A DNA stretch of 64,000 nucleotides from JAFAGX01 sp035623335 (GTDB taxonomy: Bacteria > Acidobacteriota > Terriglobia > Terriglobales > Acidobacteriaceae). Where the stretch lies: contig DASPTQ010000320.1 of the NCBI GenBank assembly GCA_035623335.1, positions 62,001 through 126,000 of the forward strand. Reading direction: 5' to 3'. A model generated the notes under the pieces. The model searched no databases. It saw only the letters and a program-made list of their open reading frames with translations, and was not told the DNA's origin. Both the position numbers and the translations under genes were made by a program. Shown here one piece after another: positions 17,141 to 26,185 of the stretch (its first letter is position 1; each line of letters starts with the position of its first letter).

Positions 17141-17527
17141 ATGACTGTAGAAAAGTGGTGTGAGTCCGAAGTGCGATACGGTCGAGATATTCTGGCAGCT
17201 GGGTTTGAGGGTATTCGTGCCGGCCGGGAAACATTTCTCAACGGAAAACCTTTTAGTCCGTTTCTCAATGAGTCACTTCGAAGGGCTCTGAAACCCGCCG
17301 CTATCGGAACGTGCCTTGGACTGTCCGGCGGTTGCACCGGAATTCCGAGCAGATCGCTACGTCGAATGTTGACGCTAGGCTTGGCCGGCGGTGCAATCGG
17401 CTTTGGCCTCGGTATCGCATGGGAATGTCGACACCTAACCGCAGGTGCCGTCTCCAGCGCTCTTAAAAAAATTGTCAAGGTACGCGACGAGCACTGGTTC
17501 GAGCGGCATCCCATCGACTACGCGTAG
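17141..17527 (+). CDS. Small hypothetical protein with Gly-rich hydrophobic segments, 128 aa
   Basis: I do not recognise this family. ATG at 17141 has GAGG eight bases upstream. The N-terminal half is hydrophilic and helical (VEKWCESEVRYGRDILAAGF, then EGIRAGRETFLNGKPFSPF). Two glycine-rich hydrophobic stretches follow (ALKPAAIGTCLGLSGG near 65-75 and LTLGLAGGAIGFGLGIAW near 88-105), compatible with a short membrane hairpin or a lipid-granule insertion. The C-terminus is polar. It sits 110 bases upstream of adhE on the same strand and downstream of the phasin region, so a link to lipid granules is possible but only positional. Confidence 0.65.
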   Translation: MTVEKWCESEVRYGRDILAAGFEGIRAGRETFLNGKPFSPFLNESLRRALKPAAIGTCLGLSGGCTGIPSRSLRRMLTLGLAGGAIGFGLGIAWECRHLTAGAVSSALKKIVKVRDEHWFERHPIDYA

Positions 17528-17637
17528 TGAACGGATAAGTCGAGCAACACTGCAAAGCCTTGTCGCACGAGAAGTAACCGAACGTGAGCATGCTTCTCCT
17601 AGATAACCGACCCTCAGTGCAATCGTAGGGGGCAACA

Positions 17638-20304
17638 ATGATCACATACGAAGCAGTGGAGGAGCGGGGGCAGGTTTCGCCCGCCGCAGAAAACCTCACG
17701 GCGGAACGAATTGCGTACTTGGAGAGACTGGTGAGTCAGGCGCGAACTGCCGCTGCTGTATTTAGCCAATTCACGCAAGAAGAGGTTGACCGTATCGTCA
17801 AGCCCATGGTCCTTGCCGGACTCGAGCAAGCTCAATATCTGGCGCGCCTGGCGGTTGAAGAAACCGGGCTGGGAGTGATGGAAGACAAGGTCATCAAGAA
17901 CATGGTGGCCACCGAGTTCGCCTATCACTATGTAAAAGACAAACGAACTGTGGGCATCATTCGCGAATATCCGGAGCGCAATCTTTTCGAGGTGGCCGAG
18001 CCGATTGGGGTCATCTTGTCGCTTACACCGATCACGAATCCTACTTCCACAGTCCTTTTCAAATGCATCATGGCGATCAAGACGCGCAATGCGGTCATTT
18101 TCAGTCCCCACCCGAAAGCCTGGAACTGCTGTTCTGAGGCTGTAAAGATCATGCAGGAGGCCGCAGTGAAGCACGGAGCGCCGAAGGACGTTTTTGGTTG
18201 TCTCGAATCACACACGCTGCAGGACAACGCTTACCTGATGGGGCACAAGGACGTTGCCCTGATTGATGCCACCGGCGGACCGGGTGCGGTCAAAGCCGCC
18301 TACAGCTCCGGCAAGCCCGCGCTGGGCGTTGGGCCGGGCAACACCCCGGTTTATCTGGAGAAATCTGCGGACCTGAGCACTGCGGTGGTGGACATCATCA
18401 TCTCGAAGACCTTCGACAACGGAACGATTTGTGCCTCCGAGCAGACCGTGGTGATCGATGAGGAGATCTATGAACTGGCGCTCAAGAAGTTTGCTGAACT
18501 GGGAGCGCATATCTGCGACGAGAAAGAGGCCAAGCTGCTGGCGCAGACGGTGATCGATCCCCAGACGGGATTCATGCAGCCAATGGCCGTAGGACAAAAG
18601 GCGACCTCGATCGCGCGCTTTATTGGTATTCCCGTGAAGCCGAAAACCAAACTGCTGATTGCGCCGATCCAGGGCGTAGGTCGTGAGCATCCCCTGTCGG
18701 TGGAGAAGCTCTTCCCGGTGCTTGCGGTCTATCGAGCTAAATCCGTCGAGGAGGCGCTTAAGGTGTGCGTAGATGTGAACCATGCTGGTGGTCTGGGACA
18801 CACGGCGGTCATTTTCTCGCGCAACGATGAAATCATCCGGAAGTTCGGAGAGGTGATCAACGCGGGTCGGATCATCATCAATTCGCCCGGCTCTATCGGT
18901 GCCCTGGGGGCGGTTTACAACGATCTGGTACCAACCTTTGCCTTCGGATGTGGCACCGGCGGTGGCAATAGCACAACCGACAACGTCAACATCTATCACT
19001 ACCTCAACATCAAGCGGCTTGCCCGCAGGACACAAGCACATATGTGGTTCCGGGTTCCCAACCAGATTTATTTCAACCTGAACGCCGTGGAGAATGTGCG
19101 GCAGTTTTCATCGCGATCCACCATCATCGTCACGAACCCGGTTCTGGAGCGCATCGGCCATGCGGACATCGTACGGCGCTACCTTCCCCCAGAAACCCAC
19201 GTCCATCTTTCGGTAATTCCCGATGGCGAGCCGGAAACTCACCTGGTGAGTGAGGCGGTGGAGGCGCTTAAGTTCTACAAGGCCGACCAAATCATTGCGC
19301 TGGGCGGCGGATCGGTGATCGACACGGCGAAAATCATGAAGCTGAAGTACGAATCGCCAGAGGCAGACTTAGAGGAGCTAGCTGCACCCTTTCTGGATCT
19401 GCGTAAGCGAGTGGTCGAATATCCGACGGCCAAGGTGAATCGGGCACGGTTGATTGCCATCCCCACAACCAGCGGAACCGGCAGCGAGGTCACTCCGTTT
19501 GCTGTGCTCACCGACAAAGAGCGGGGACGGAAGGTGACGCTGGCCGACTATTCGCTCAGTCCGGATGTGGCGATCGTGGATCCGCAGTTTGTCATGTCGA
19601 TGCCGAAGGGACTGACCGCCGACACCGGCATCGACTGTTTGACGCACGCGCTCGAAGCGGGAGTATCCAATTACGCGTCCCCCTATACAGACTCGAACGC
19701 CATGCAAGCGATCCGGATGGTCTTCAAGTATCTGCCGGTCGCGTACGAGCATCCCGAGGACGAAGAAGCCCGCAGCATGATGCACAACGCGGCCTGCATT
19801 GCGGCTATGGCATTTTCCAATGCTTCCGTAGGTGTCAATCATGCCTTGGCACACGCCTTCGGCGCCCGGTTCGGCATCGCCCATGGCCGGGCCAACGCGC
19901 TCATGTTGCCGCATGTTATCGCCTACAACGCCGCTGTACCCACCAAGTTTATGCCTTCGCCCTACCAGAAAGGATACGTGGCCCACAAGAAATACGCGAC
20001 GGTCGCAGACCTGCTTGGGTTGGGAGGTCGTACGGTGGAAGAAAAGGTAAGCAAGTTGATAGCGGCCACAGAGCAATTGCTCGATCAGTTGGGGTTTCCC
20101 CGCTCGATCGCTGAGCTGGGAATTTGCAAAGAGGAATTTGAGCGAACGGTCCCTGAACTGGCTAAGAGCGCCTATGACGACCCTTCCTGGCGATCGAATC
20201 CCCGCATGCCTTTGATGGGTGAGTTGATTGAGCTGTTTTGGCAGGCTTATCACGGACGAGGCGCGACGGAGGCGTGTGGTGCGCCTCAGCAACAAACTGG
20301 GTAG
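17638..20304 (+). CDS. adhE: Bifunctional acetaldehyde-CoA/alcohol dehydrogenase AdhE
   Basis: An 888-residue two-domain enzyme reducing acyl-CoA to aldehyde and then alcohol with NADH; length matches E. coli AdhE. Residues 1-440 are the CoA-dependent aldehyde dehydrogenase half: ITNPTSTVLFKCIMAIKTRN, VGPGNTPVYLEKSADL and catalytic C265 in NGTICASEQ. Residues 450-870 are the Fe-dependent alcohol dehydrogenase half: ALGGGSVIDTAKIMKL, PTTSGTGSEVTPFAVLTD, DTGIDCLTHALEAGVS and the metal-binding region GVNHALAHAFGARFGIAHGRAN. The start ATG 17638 follows a purine-rich GGGGGCAACA. The next gene begins 4 bases after the stop, so it heads the lipid gene run. Short-chain ethanol fermentation is the usual role; a fatty-alcohol role is suggested only by the neighbouring WS/DGAT. 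Confidence 0.95.
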   Translation: MITYEAVEERGQVSPAAENLTAERIAYLERLVSQARTAAAVFSQFTQEEVDRIVKPMVLAGLEQAQYLARLAVEETGLGVMEDKVIKNMVATEFAYHYVKDKRTVGIIREYPERNLFEVAEPIGVILSLTPITNPTSTVLFKCIMAIKTRNAVIFSPHPKAWNCCSEAVKIMQEAAVKHGAPKDVFGCLESHTLQDNAYLMGHKDVALIDATGGPGAVKAAYSSGKPALGVGPGNTPVYLEKSADLSTAVVDIIISKTFDNGTICASEQTVVIDEEIYELALKKFAELGAHICDEKEAKLLAQTVIDPQTGFMQPMAVGQKATSIARFIGIPVKPKTKLLIAPIQGVGREHPLSVEKLFPVLAVYRAKSVEEALKVCVDVNHAGGLGHTAVIFSRNDEIIRKFGEVINAGRIIINSPGSIGALGAVYNDLVPTFAFGCGTGGGNSTTDNVNIYHYLNIKRLARRTQAHMWFRVPNQIYFNLNAVENVRQFSSRSTIIVTNPVLERIGHADIVRRYLPPETHVHLSVIPDGEPETHLVSEAVEALKFYKADQIIALGGGSVIDTAKIMKLKYESPEADLEELAAPFLDLRKRVVEYPTAKVNRARLIAIPTTSGTGSEVTPFAVLTDKERGRKVTLADYSLSPDVAIVDPQFVMSMPKGLTADTGIDCLTHALEAGVSNYASPYTDSNAMQAIRMVFKYLPVAYEHPEDEEARSMMHNAACIAAMAFSNASVGVNHALAHAFGARFGIAHGRANALMLPHVIAYNAAVPTKFMPSPYQKGYVAHKKYATVADLLGLGGRTVEEKVSKLIAATEQLLDQLGFPRSIAELGICKEEFERTVPELAKSAYDDPSWRSNPRMPLMGELIELFWQAYHGRGATEACGAPQQQTG

Positions 20305-20307
20305 CGG

Positions 20308-20592
20308 ATGGTGAGTATGGCAACGATTGCAGTGTGGCAAAAGATTGAGGAAGAGTCGATAGTCCCAGCTCTCGAACAAGCCGGAGAAAAACTAAACAGT
20401 GCCGCCGACGAAGTGGTTCTCGATTTCTCATCTGTGCGGCGGGTGGATCAAGGTGCGCTTCAGGCCATGGAAGGGCTCGCCCGCGGGGCCGCCGAGAAAG
20501 GCGTCAGGGTGGTCTTATGCGGCGTCAACGTGCATGTCTATAAGGTGCTCAAACTGGTGAAGTTAACGTCGCGATTCTCGTTCCGGAGCTGA
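20308..20592 (+). CDS. STAS-domain protein lacking the usual phospho-acceptor Ser
   Basis: A 94-residue single STAS domain, the fold of SpoIIAA/RsbV anti-anti-sigma factors. The pattern is EVVLDFSSVRRVDQGALQAM, EGLARGAAEKGVRVVLCGVN, then VYKVLKLVKLTSRF. In classical members the conserved Asp is followed by the Ser that a kinase phosphorylates (DSS/DST); here D47 is followed by Q48-G49, so phosphorylation control of that kind is unlikely. ATG 20308 or 20317 may start translation; the latter has GGATGGTGAG just upstream. It lies 4 bases after adhE and 17 before WS/DGAT, which implies co-expression. No partner kinase (RsbW type) or sigma factor is in the window. It may serve as a protein-interaction adaptor. 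Confidence 0.78.
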   Translation: MVSMATIAVWQKIEEESIVPALEQAGEKLNSAADEVVLDFSSVRRVDQGALQAMEGLARGAAEKGVRVVLCGVNVHVYKVLKLVKLTSRFSFRS

Positions 20593-20608
20593 AGAGGGGA
20601 GACCCGTC

Positions 20609-22204
20609 ATGCAGAACCATGGACAAAATGAACGGCTTTCTTGGGGCGACACAGTTTTCCTGCATCTGGAGCGGGAAGGCATGCCGCTCAATGTGGCCAG
20701 CGTCTGCCTATTCGAAGGTGAGATTTCGCTCGAGGAGTGTGTTCAATTCATCCAGTCGAAGCTCCCGCTCCTTCCGCGCTATCTCAAGCGCGTGGTGCCC
20801 GCGCCGTTTGGCCTGGGCCTTCCCAGTTGGGAATACGACCCCGAGTTCGATGTCCGTCGCCATGTGCGCGAAGTGACGCTTAAGCATGGTACCGACTCCG
20901 AACTGAAAGCGGCTGCCGGAAAACTGTTCAGCCAGGTGATGGATCGAAAGCACCCCTTATGGGACATGACGGTAGCGCATGGGTTGCAAGGGAATCGCAC
21001 CGGCGTCATCATCCGCTTACACCACTGTCTCGCGGATGGCATTGCGGGCGTGGGTATCATGAATGTGCTTCTGGATGCGAGCCCGAGGGCACCACGTTCG
21101 CGCAAGAAAAAGTTCAAACTTCGGGTTCCGCCACCGCACAACCCTTTGACCTCGTTGACAGCTGGAGTTATCGATTCCTACTCCGATTTTGTCCACCGAA
21201 TTCTCTCTACGCTCGCCGACCTCCTAAGCATAGGGGAACGAGCCGCCATGAATGGCGGGAAACTTCTCCCGACCGCCGAACTTTCCCAGCTGCTGCTCGA
21301 GATCACAGCATTCACCGAACGCTTGCGCTTTAATGTTCCTTACCGTGGCCCGCAGAAGTTCGCCTGGGCAAAAATTCCACTAACGGAAGTGAAGGCCATT
21401 CGGCATACCTTCGGAACGAGCGTGAATGATGTGATTCTGGCGCTGGTGACCGCGACCATCCGACGTTACCTCGAGCTGCATGGCGATCCTGTCAAAGGGC
21501 GATTGTTCCGCATGATGGTCCCGGTCAATCTGCGTGGCAATCAGAGCGCCACCGAACTGGGCAACCGCATATCGCTTGTGCCGGTCACGGTTCCGCTGGA
21601 CATTCGCGACCCCCAAAAGTTATTGGCTGCCGTGCACTTACGGACTGAGTTTCTGAAACAGGCGCATGCTGCAGAGCTAGTGAGCTTAAGCGCTAATCTC
21701 ATTGGAATGTTCCCCGCCGGAGTGCAAGCGGTCCTCGGCCCAATCCTGAGCCAGTTGCCGATTACCCCGTTCAACTTGGTGTGCACCAATGTGCCCGGCC
21801 CGCAGTATCCGCTGTACCTGCTGGGTCGCAGAATGCTGCGCTGGTATCCCTATGTGCCGGTGGGCGGCGAGATGGCAGTCAACTGCGCCATTTTGAGTTA
21901 CGACGGCTCGGCCTATTTTGGGTTCAGCGGAGACGTGCACGCCGCGCCAGATCTGCGGCGTCTGGAAGGTCTCTTAAGAATGAGTTTTGCAGAGCTGCGC
22001 GATGCGGCAGGAATAGGATCGCGGCGCAAGAAATCCGCTCGGCAGAGGACGGCCCGCGTTGTGAAGGCGGTGAGGCCTGCCCCGAGGGCGGCAAAGATTC
22101 GGATTCCGATCCCGTTGACCGATCCTGCCTCTGTGGTTGATCAGGCGCAAATAACTACGGCGGCTGGGGAAGAGGAGAAAGCGTTGCCGCACGTGTTGGC
22201 GTAG
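20609..22204 (+). CDS. Wax ester synthase / acyl-CoA:diacylglycerol acyltransferase (WS/DGAT)
   Basis: A 531-residue acyltransferase that joins acyl-CoA to fatty alcohols (wax esters) or diacylglycerol (triacylglycerol). The catalytic motif HHxxxDG is present as H138-H139-CLA-D143-G in IRLHHCLADGIAG. Other family signs are SWGDTVFLHLE at the N-terminus, MVPVNLRGNQSATELGNRIS, and FNLVCTNVPGPQYPLYLLG. The last ~60 residues form a basic Lys/Arg tail (RRKKSARQRTARVVKAVRP) not usual for the family, which ends near 470 residues. AAGAGGGGAG precedes the ATG at 20609. It is the third gene of the run starting at adhE. Substrate choice cannot be read from sequence. Confidence 0.92.
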   Translation: MQNHGQNERLSWGDTVFLHLEREGMPLNVASVCLFEGEISLEECVQFIQSKLPLLPRYLKRVVPAPFGLGLPSWEYDPEFDVRRHVREVTLKHGTDSELKAAAGKLFSQVMDRKHPLWDMTVAHGLQGNRTGVIIRLHHCLADGIAGVGIMNVLLDASPRAPRSRKKKFKLRVPPPHNPLTSLTAGVIDSYSDFVHRILSTLADLLSIGERAAMNGGKLLPTAELSQLLLEITAFTERLRFNVPYRGPQKFAWAKIPLTEVKAIRHTFGTSVNDVILALVTATIRRYLELHGDPVKGRLFRMMVPVNLRGNQSATELGNRISLVPVTVPLDIRDPQKLLAAVHLRTEFLKQAHAAELVSLSANLIGMFPAGVQAVLGPILSQLPITPFNLVCTNVPGPQYPLYLLGRRMLRWYPYVPVGGEMAVNCAILSYDGSAYFGFSGDVHAAPDLRRLEGLLRMSFAELRDAAGIGSRRKKSARQRTARVVKAVRPAPRAAKIRIPIPLTDPASVVDQAQITTAAGEEEKALPHVLA

Positions 22205-22263
22205 AGGCAGCGGGCACAAAGTAGCAGGGGTGGCACCGTCCGTTGTGAAAAAAGGCGGTTGGC

Positions 22264-24393
22264 ATGTTGGAAACCACGCAATCCATTTCCCCGGTCACGT
22301 CCTGGTTGCTCCCGGGGCAGAGCTTGTTCCTGCTCATTCACCTTCTGGGCATAGCGTGCTTTGCCTACATCGTGGCCAGACGCCTGGTTCCGCTCCTTCG
22401 GGCAGAGAGTGATCGGCGCTTTGACCAGCCGTTGGCGCGGCTGGGCAAAGTCTGCCAATTTTGGCTTGGACAGTGGAAGCATCCACGCTATAGAACCGCC
22501 GGGATCCTTCATATTCTCATTTTCGCGGGCTTCCTTCTCTTGGCGATGCGGGCCTTCACGGTACTGATCGTCGGTGTCTCGGAGAACTTCGTAATGCCCG
22601 GTTTGAAGGGAGAAGCAGGTCATATCTACGAAGTAATGACGGACTATGCTGCCACCGTGGTTTTCCTCTGTATGGTATTCGCCATCGCCCGCAGGCTGGT
22701 CTTCAAGCCGGCGCGGTATGAAGTACCGGCAAGGTTCGGGAGAGCCCATAAGGCCGACGCCATCTTCTTGTTGTCACTGATAGCCATTCTGATGCTGGCG
22801 GACAGTCTGTTCGAAGCCGCGCGAGCGGCAGGTCAACTACAGGCAGGTCAAAGCGTGCAGTTTTCTGCTGCCTTCTCCCTTCCTTGGCTGCTGAAGATCG
22901 CTCTGGCCTCGACTCCCTTGCCTGAGCTCGGGCGCATTTATCTCGGCTCTTATCTCCTCCATGAGGTTGTTTTTTATTTCTTGCTCTGCTACCGGCCGTT
23001 TGGGATTCAGTTTCACGTAGAAACGTCGCTGTTCAATATTTACTTTTCGAAGTTGGACAAAAGCAGCCTGAAGCCGGTGAAATGGGGCGTCAGTGATGAG
23101 CATCTGGGTCAGGTCAAATCGTTCGGCGTGAAGACGTTCTCCGACTTCACCTGGAAGCACATGCTGGATTTTTATTCCTGTGCCGACTGCGGACGCTGCT
23201 CCGACAACTGTCCCGCCAACGCTGCCGGGCGCCCTCTGTCGCCACGGTTCCTCACCATTAAAGCGCGCGACTATGCGTTTCAGCACTATCCCCTGTTTGG
23301 CCATGCGGGCAATGGGCAGCAGCTGATCGGCAGCCTCTACTCCGAGGACGAGATCTGGTCATGCACGACCTGCGGTGCCTGCGAACAAGAATGCCCGTTG
23401 CTGATCGAATATATCGACAAGGTGGTTGATTTGCGACGCGGCTTGGTGGATGAGGGAAACGTACCCCAGTCTCTGCAAAAGCCTTTCAAGGCGCTCGAGA
23501 GCCGAGGCAATCCTTACGGCAAGATGGAGAAGAAAAGGGCTGACTGGATCCAGGCAAAAGATTTCGAGCAAGTCTGCCGGGTGAAGACGCTGGACAAAAA
23601 CCATAGCGCCAAGGCTCTCTATTTTGTGGACAGCATTACTTCTTACGACGCGCGGATGCAGTCGATTGGCCGGGCGACAGCCAAGATCCTCGATCACATC
23701 GGAGAAAATTTCGGAATCCTCGGCGCAACCGAAAGAGATAGCGGTCATGAAGTCCGCCGCTTCGGCGAGGAGATGCTGTTTATGGCGCTGCGCGATAAGA
23801 ACGTGGATGCCATCAGGGCCTCCGGCGTCGAGAGGATTGTTACCGCCGACCCGCATGCCTACAACGCGCTGAAACACGATTACCGCGATGTACCGCCAGT
23901 CGAACACATCAGCCAAGTGCTAGCCCGCGCGGTCAAGTCCGGCAAGATCAGCTTCAATCACTTAGAAGACGAAAATACTTATACCTACCATGACCCCTGC
24001 TATCTGGGACGGCACAACCAGGTCTACGACGATCCTCGTAACGTGCTCGATGCGATTCCCGGCCTGAAGCGAGTCGAGATGAAGCGCTCGCGCGATCGCT
24101 CCTTCTGCTGTGGTGGCGGTGGGTTGATGTTGTTCTATGAGCCCAAGGAAGAAGAGCGAATCGGAGTGAAGCGAATTCGGATGGCCGCTGAGGCGGGAGC
24201 CAATGTGATCGTGACCGCCTGTCCCTTCTGCCTGGCAAATCTCGAGGATGCGATCAAGGTGGCAGGTTTCGAAGGAAAAATGAGCGCCATCGATCTAGCC
24301 GAGTTGGCCGAACAAAGGCTTGCCCGTGAAGGCCCGGCTGGGGAAACCGCAGGGGTGCCCGAAATCCAACAAGAGTGCATTTCAGGGAGGTAG
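22264..24393 (+). CDS. Membrane Fe-S oxidoreductase, ETF:quinone oxidoreductase-like (FadF/HdrD type)
   Basis: A 709-residue protein that probably passes electrons between ETF and the quinone pool. Residues 1-260 hold about six transmembrane helices (SLFLLIHLLGIACFAYIVAR, then others to FYFLLCYRPFG), a NarI-like heme domain. Two 4Fe-4S motifs follow: C306-x2-C-x2-C-x3-CP (CADCGRCSDNCP) and CTTCGACEQECP. The C-terminal half has two CCG-type domains of heterodisulfide reductase, with YHDPCYLGRHN, SFCCGGGGLMLFY and TACPFCLANLEDA. ATG 22264 is chosen by homology to the usual N-terminus. EtfB begins 3 bases after the stop, which strongly ties the protein to ETF. It could also run from quinol toward ETF, depending on redox state. 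Confidence 0.88.
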   Translation: MLETTQSISPVTSWLLPGQSLFLLIHLLGIACFAYIVARRLVPLLRAESDRRFDQPLARLGKVCQFWLGQWKHPRYRTAGILHILIFAGFLLLAMRAFTVLIVGVSENFVMPGLKGEAGHIYEVMTDYAATVVFLCMVFAIARRLVFKPARYEVPARFGRAHKADAIFLLSLIAILMLADSLFEAARAAGQLQAGQSVQFSAAFSLPWLLKIALASTPLPELGRIYLGSYLLHEVVFYFLLCYRPFGIQFHVETSLFNIYFSKLDKSSLKPVKWGVSDEHLGQVKSFGVKTFSDFTWKHMLDFYSCADCGRCSDNCPANAAGRPLSPRFLTIKARDYAFQHYPLFGHAGNGQQLIGSLYSEDEIWSCTTCGACEQECPLLIEYIDKVVDLRRGLVDEGNVPQSLQKPFKALESRGNPYGKMEKKRADWIQAKDFEQVCRVKTLDKNHSAKALYFVDSITSYDARMQSIGRATAKILDHIGENFGILGATERDSGHEVRRFGEEMLFMALRDKNVDAIRASGVERIVTADPHAYNALKHDYRDVPPVEHISQVLARAVKSGKISFNHLEDENTYTYHDPCYLGRHNQVYDDPRNVLDAIPGLKRVEMKRSRDRSFCCGGGGLMLFYEPKEEERIGVKRIRMAAEAGANVIVTACPFCLANLEDAIKVAGFEGKMSAIDLAELAEQRLAREGPAGETAGVPEIQQECISGR

Positions 24394-24395
24394 AC

Positions 24396-25187
24396 GTGGA
24401 GATCTTAGTTTGCGCAAAAAGAGTACCGGACACCTCGGAGAATGAGATTCAACTCAACTCCGCAGGCAATGATATCGAGCGCGACGAATTGGTTTACTCG
24501 ATCAACGAAGCGGACAACTACGCCGTGGAAGAGGCTCTCGAGATCGTCGCCCGGGTAGGGGGAAGCGTCACGGTCGTGACCGTCGGCAGCGAAGAGGATG
24601 AAGAAATCTTGCGGCGAGAGATGGCCATGGGCGCGAACCATGGGGTCCTGATTTCCGACGATGCTTTCACTGGATCGGACGGCCGGGGCATCGCAACCAT
24701 TCTCAAGGCCTTCGTCCAAAAGGGCAGGTACGACCTGATTCTGACTGGAGTGCAAGCGGAAGCCGGGGCCGGGGAGGTAGGCGGAATGCTGGCGGCGATG
24801 CTCGAGTATCCCTTCGCTTCGTTGGTCAACTCCATCGAACTGCTGGAGGAGGGAAGATTGAAGATCAGCCGTGAAATTGAAGGTGGCAACCGAGAGATCA
24901 GCGAGATCGATCTTCCCTGTGTGCTCTCGATTCAGACTGGAATCAATGAGCCGCGTTATGTCGGCATGCGGGGCGTTCGCGCCGTGGCCTCTGTTCCCGT
25001 TCCCACCTACAGCGCTTCGGATTTGGGCCTCTCTGCAAATGGTGTGGGAGCCGCCGCCGCGAAAGTGAAACGGGTGAATTACTTTGTGCCCACACACGGC
25101 AAAGCTGCGGAAATTCTCACCGCCAGCCGCGAAGAAAACATTGAAAAACTGCTTGAGCTGGTCGCAGCCAGAGGAGGGTTGCAATGA
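24396..25187 (+). CDS. etfB: Electron transfer flavoprotein beta subunit
   Basis: A 263-residue ETF beta subunit, the partner that binds AMP/FAD in the heterodimer shuttling electrons from acyl-CoA dehydrogenase. VEILVCAKRVPDTSENEIQL is the family N-terminus; INEADNYAVEEALEIV, then GVQAEAGAGEVGGMLAAMLE and LPCVLSIQTGINEPRY follow in order. The start is GTG at 24396 because AGGGAGG ends seven bases upstream and homology begins there; the in-frame ATG at 24375 lies inside the previous gene. Its stop overlaps the etfA start by 4 bases (ATGA), so the two subunits are translationally coupled. Confidence 0.94.
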   Translation: MEILVCAKRVPDTSENEIQLNSAGNDIERDELVYSINEADNYAVEEALEIVARVGGSVTVVTVGSEEDEEILRREMAMGANHGVLISDDAFTGSDGRGIATILKAFVQKGRYDLILTGVQAEAGAGEVGGMLAAMLEYPFASLVNSIELLEEGRLKISREIEGGNREISEIDLPCVLSIQTGINEPRYVGMRGVRAVASVPVPTYSASDLGLSANGVGAAAAKVKRVNYFVPTHGKAAEILTASREENIEKLLELVAARGGLQ

Positions 25188-26173
25188 TGCCCGCAATCTT
25201 TGCTTACATCACACATCGAGGTGGGGTGGTCGATGACTCCGCCTCCGAGCTAGTGAGCGCAGCCCGACAACTGGATCCCATGGCTTCCCCTGTAGCCATT
25301 GTCATCGGCTCAGGAAGTGAGCTGGAGGTTGCCTGCCAATCCCTGCGGGCTTCTTACCGAGAGATATGGAAAGTCGCCAACCCGGCCCTCGCCTATCCCA
25401 ACGCTGAATTGATCCGCCAGGCGCTGGTCCAAGTCCTGCCCCGGGGCAGCATCGTGTTATTCCCGCATGCCCACTTCGCAATGGATTTGGCTCCCGGCCT
25501 CTCGGTCAAGCTGAATACAGCTTTCCTGTCCGATGTCGTCGGAATCGAGGGTGTGGACGGCGCCTTGCTCAAGGTCATCCGTCAGGAATTTGGCGGTCAG
25601 GTGAGCACGCATGTGAACTGTGACATTTCCTTCGGGGCAGTAATTACACTTCGCTCGGGCGCATTTAAGCCGCTCGAAGGCACTCCCCAAGCCGGCACGG
25701 TGGTGGATAAAACTGCCGAGGTCGGCACCCTAAGCGCAGGCCGGCGATACCTCGAAACGGTGGTGGCTGAGGCGGGCGATGTTGACATCTCCCAGTACGC
25801 GGCTTTGGTCTCCATCGGACGTGGCATCCAGGAAAAAGACAACGTCGCCATCGCGCAAGAGCTCGCCGAGGCCATGGGCGCGGCCGTGGCCTGCTCCCGA
25901 CCGGTGGTCGACGCCAAGTGGCTGGAGAAGTCTCGCCAGGTGGGATCATCGGGAAAGACCGTGAAGCCCAAGGTCTATCTGGCCTGCGGTATCAGCGGCT
26001 CGTCCCAGCATTTAGCCGGCATTAAGGGCAATCCTTTTATCGTTGCCATTAACAAGAACCCCCAGGCTCCCATCTTCCAGGTGGCAGACGTTGGAATTGT
26101 CGATGACATCCTGGAGTTTCTTCCCGAACTAACCAAGAAAATCCGCGAAAGGCGTTGTGTTTCGCTTAAGTGA
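25184..26173 (+). CDS. etfA: Electron transfer flavoprotein alpha subunit
   Basis: A 329-residue ETF alpha subunit that carries the redox-active FAD. The N-terminal domain resembles EtfB (IFAYITHRGGVVDDSASELV). The C-terminal FAD domain has LVSIGRGIQEKDNVAIAQEL, AEAMGAAVACSRPVVDAKWL, GSSGKTVKPKVYLACGISGS and HLAGIKGNPFIVAINKNPQA, then PIFQVADVGIVDDILEFLP. Two adjacent ATG codons (25184, 25187) follow GAGGAGG; the first overlaps the etfB stop. The acyl-CoA dehydrogenase gene begins 13 bases downstream. Assignment is secure. Confidence 0.95.
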   Translation: MMPAIFAYITHRGGVVDDSASELVSAARQLDPMASPVAIVIGSGSELEVACQSLRASYREIWKVANPALAYPNAELIRQALVQVLPRGSIVLFPHAHFAMDLAPGLSVKLNTAFLSDVVGIEGVDGALLKVIRQEFGGQVSTHVNCDISFGAVITLRSGAFKPLEGTPQAGTVVDKTAEVGTLSAGRRYLETVVAEAGDVDISQYAALVSIGRGIQEKDNVAIAQELAEAMGAAVACSRPVVDAKWLEKSRQVGSSGKTVKPKVYLACGISGSSQHLAGIKGNPFIVAINKNPQAPIFQVADVGIVDDILEFLPELTKKIRERRCVSLK

Positions 26174-26185
26174 GGTAACCACGCA

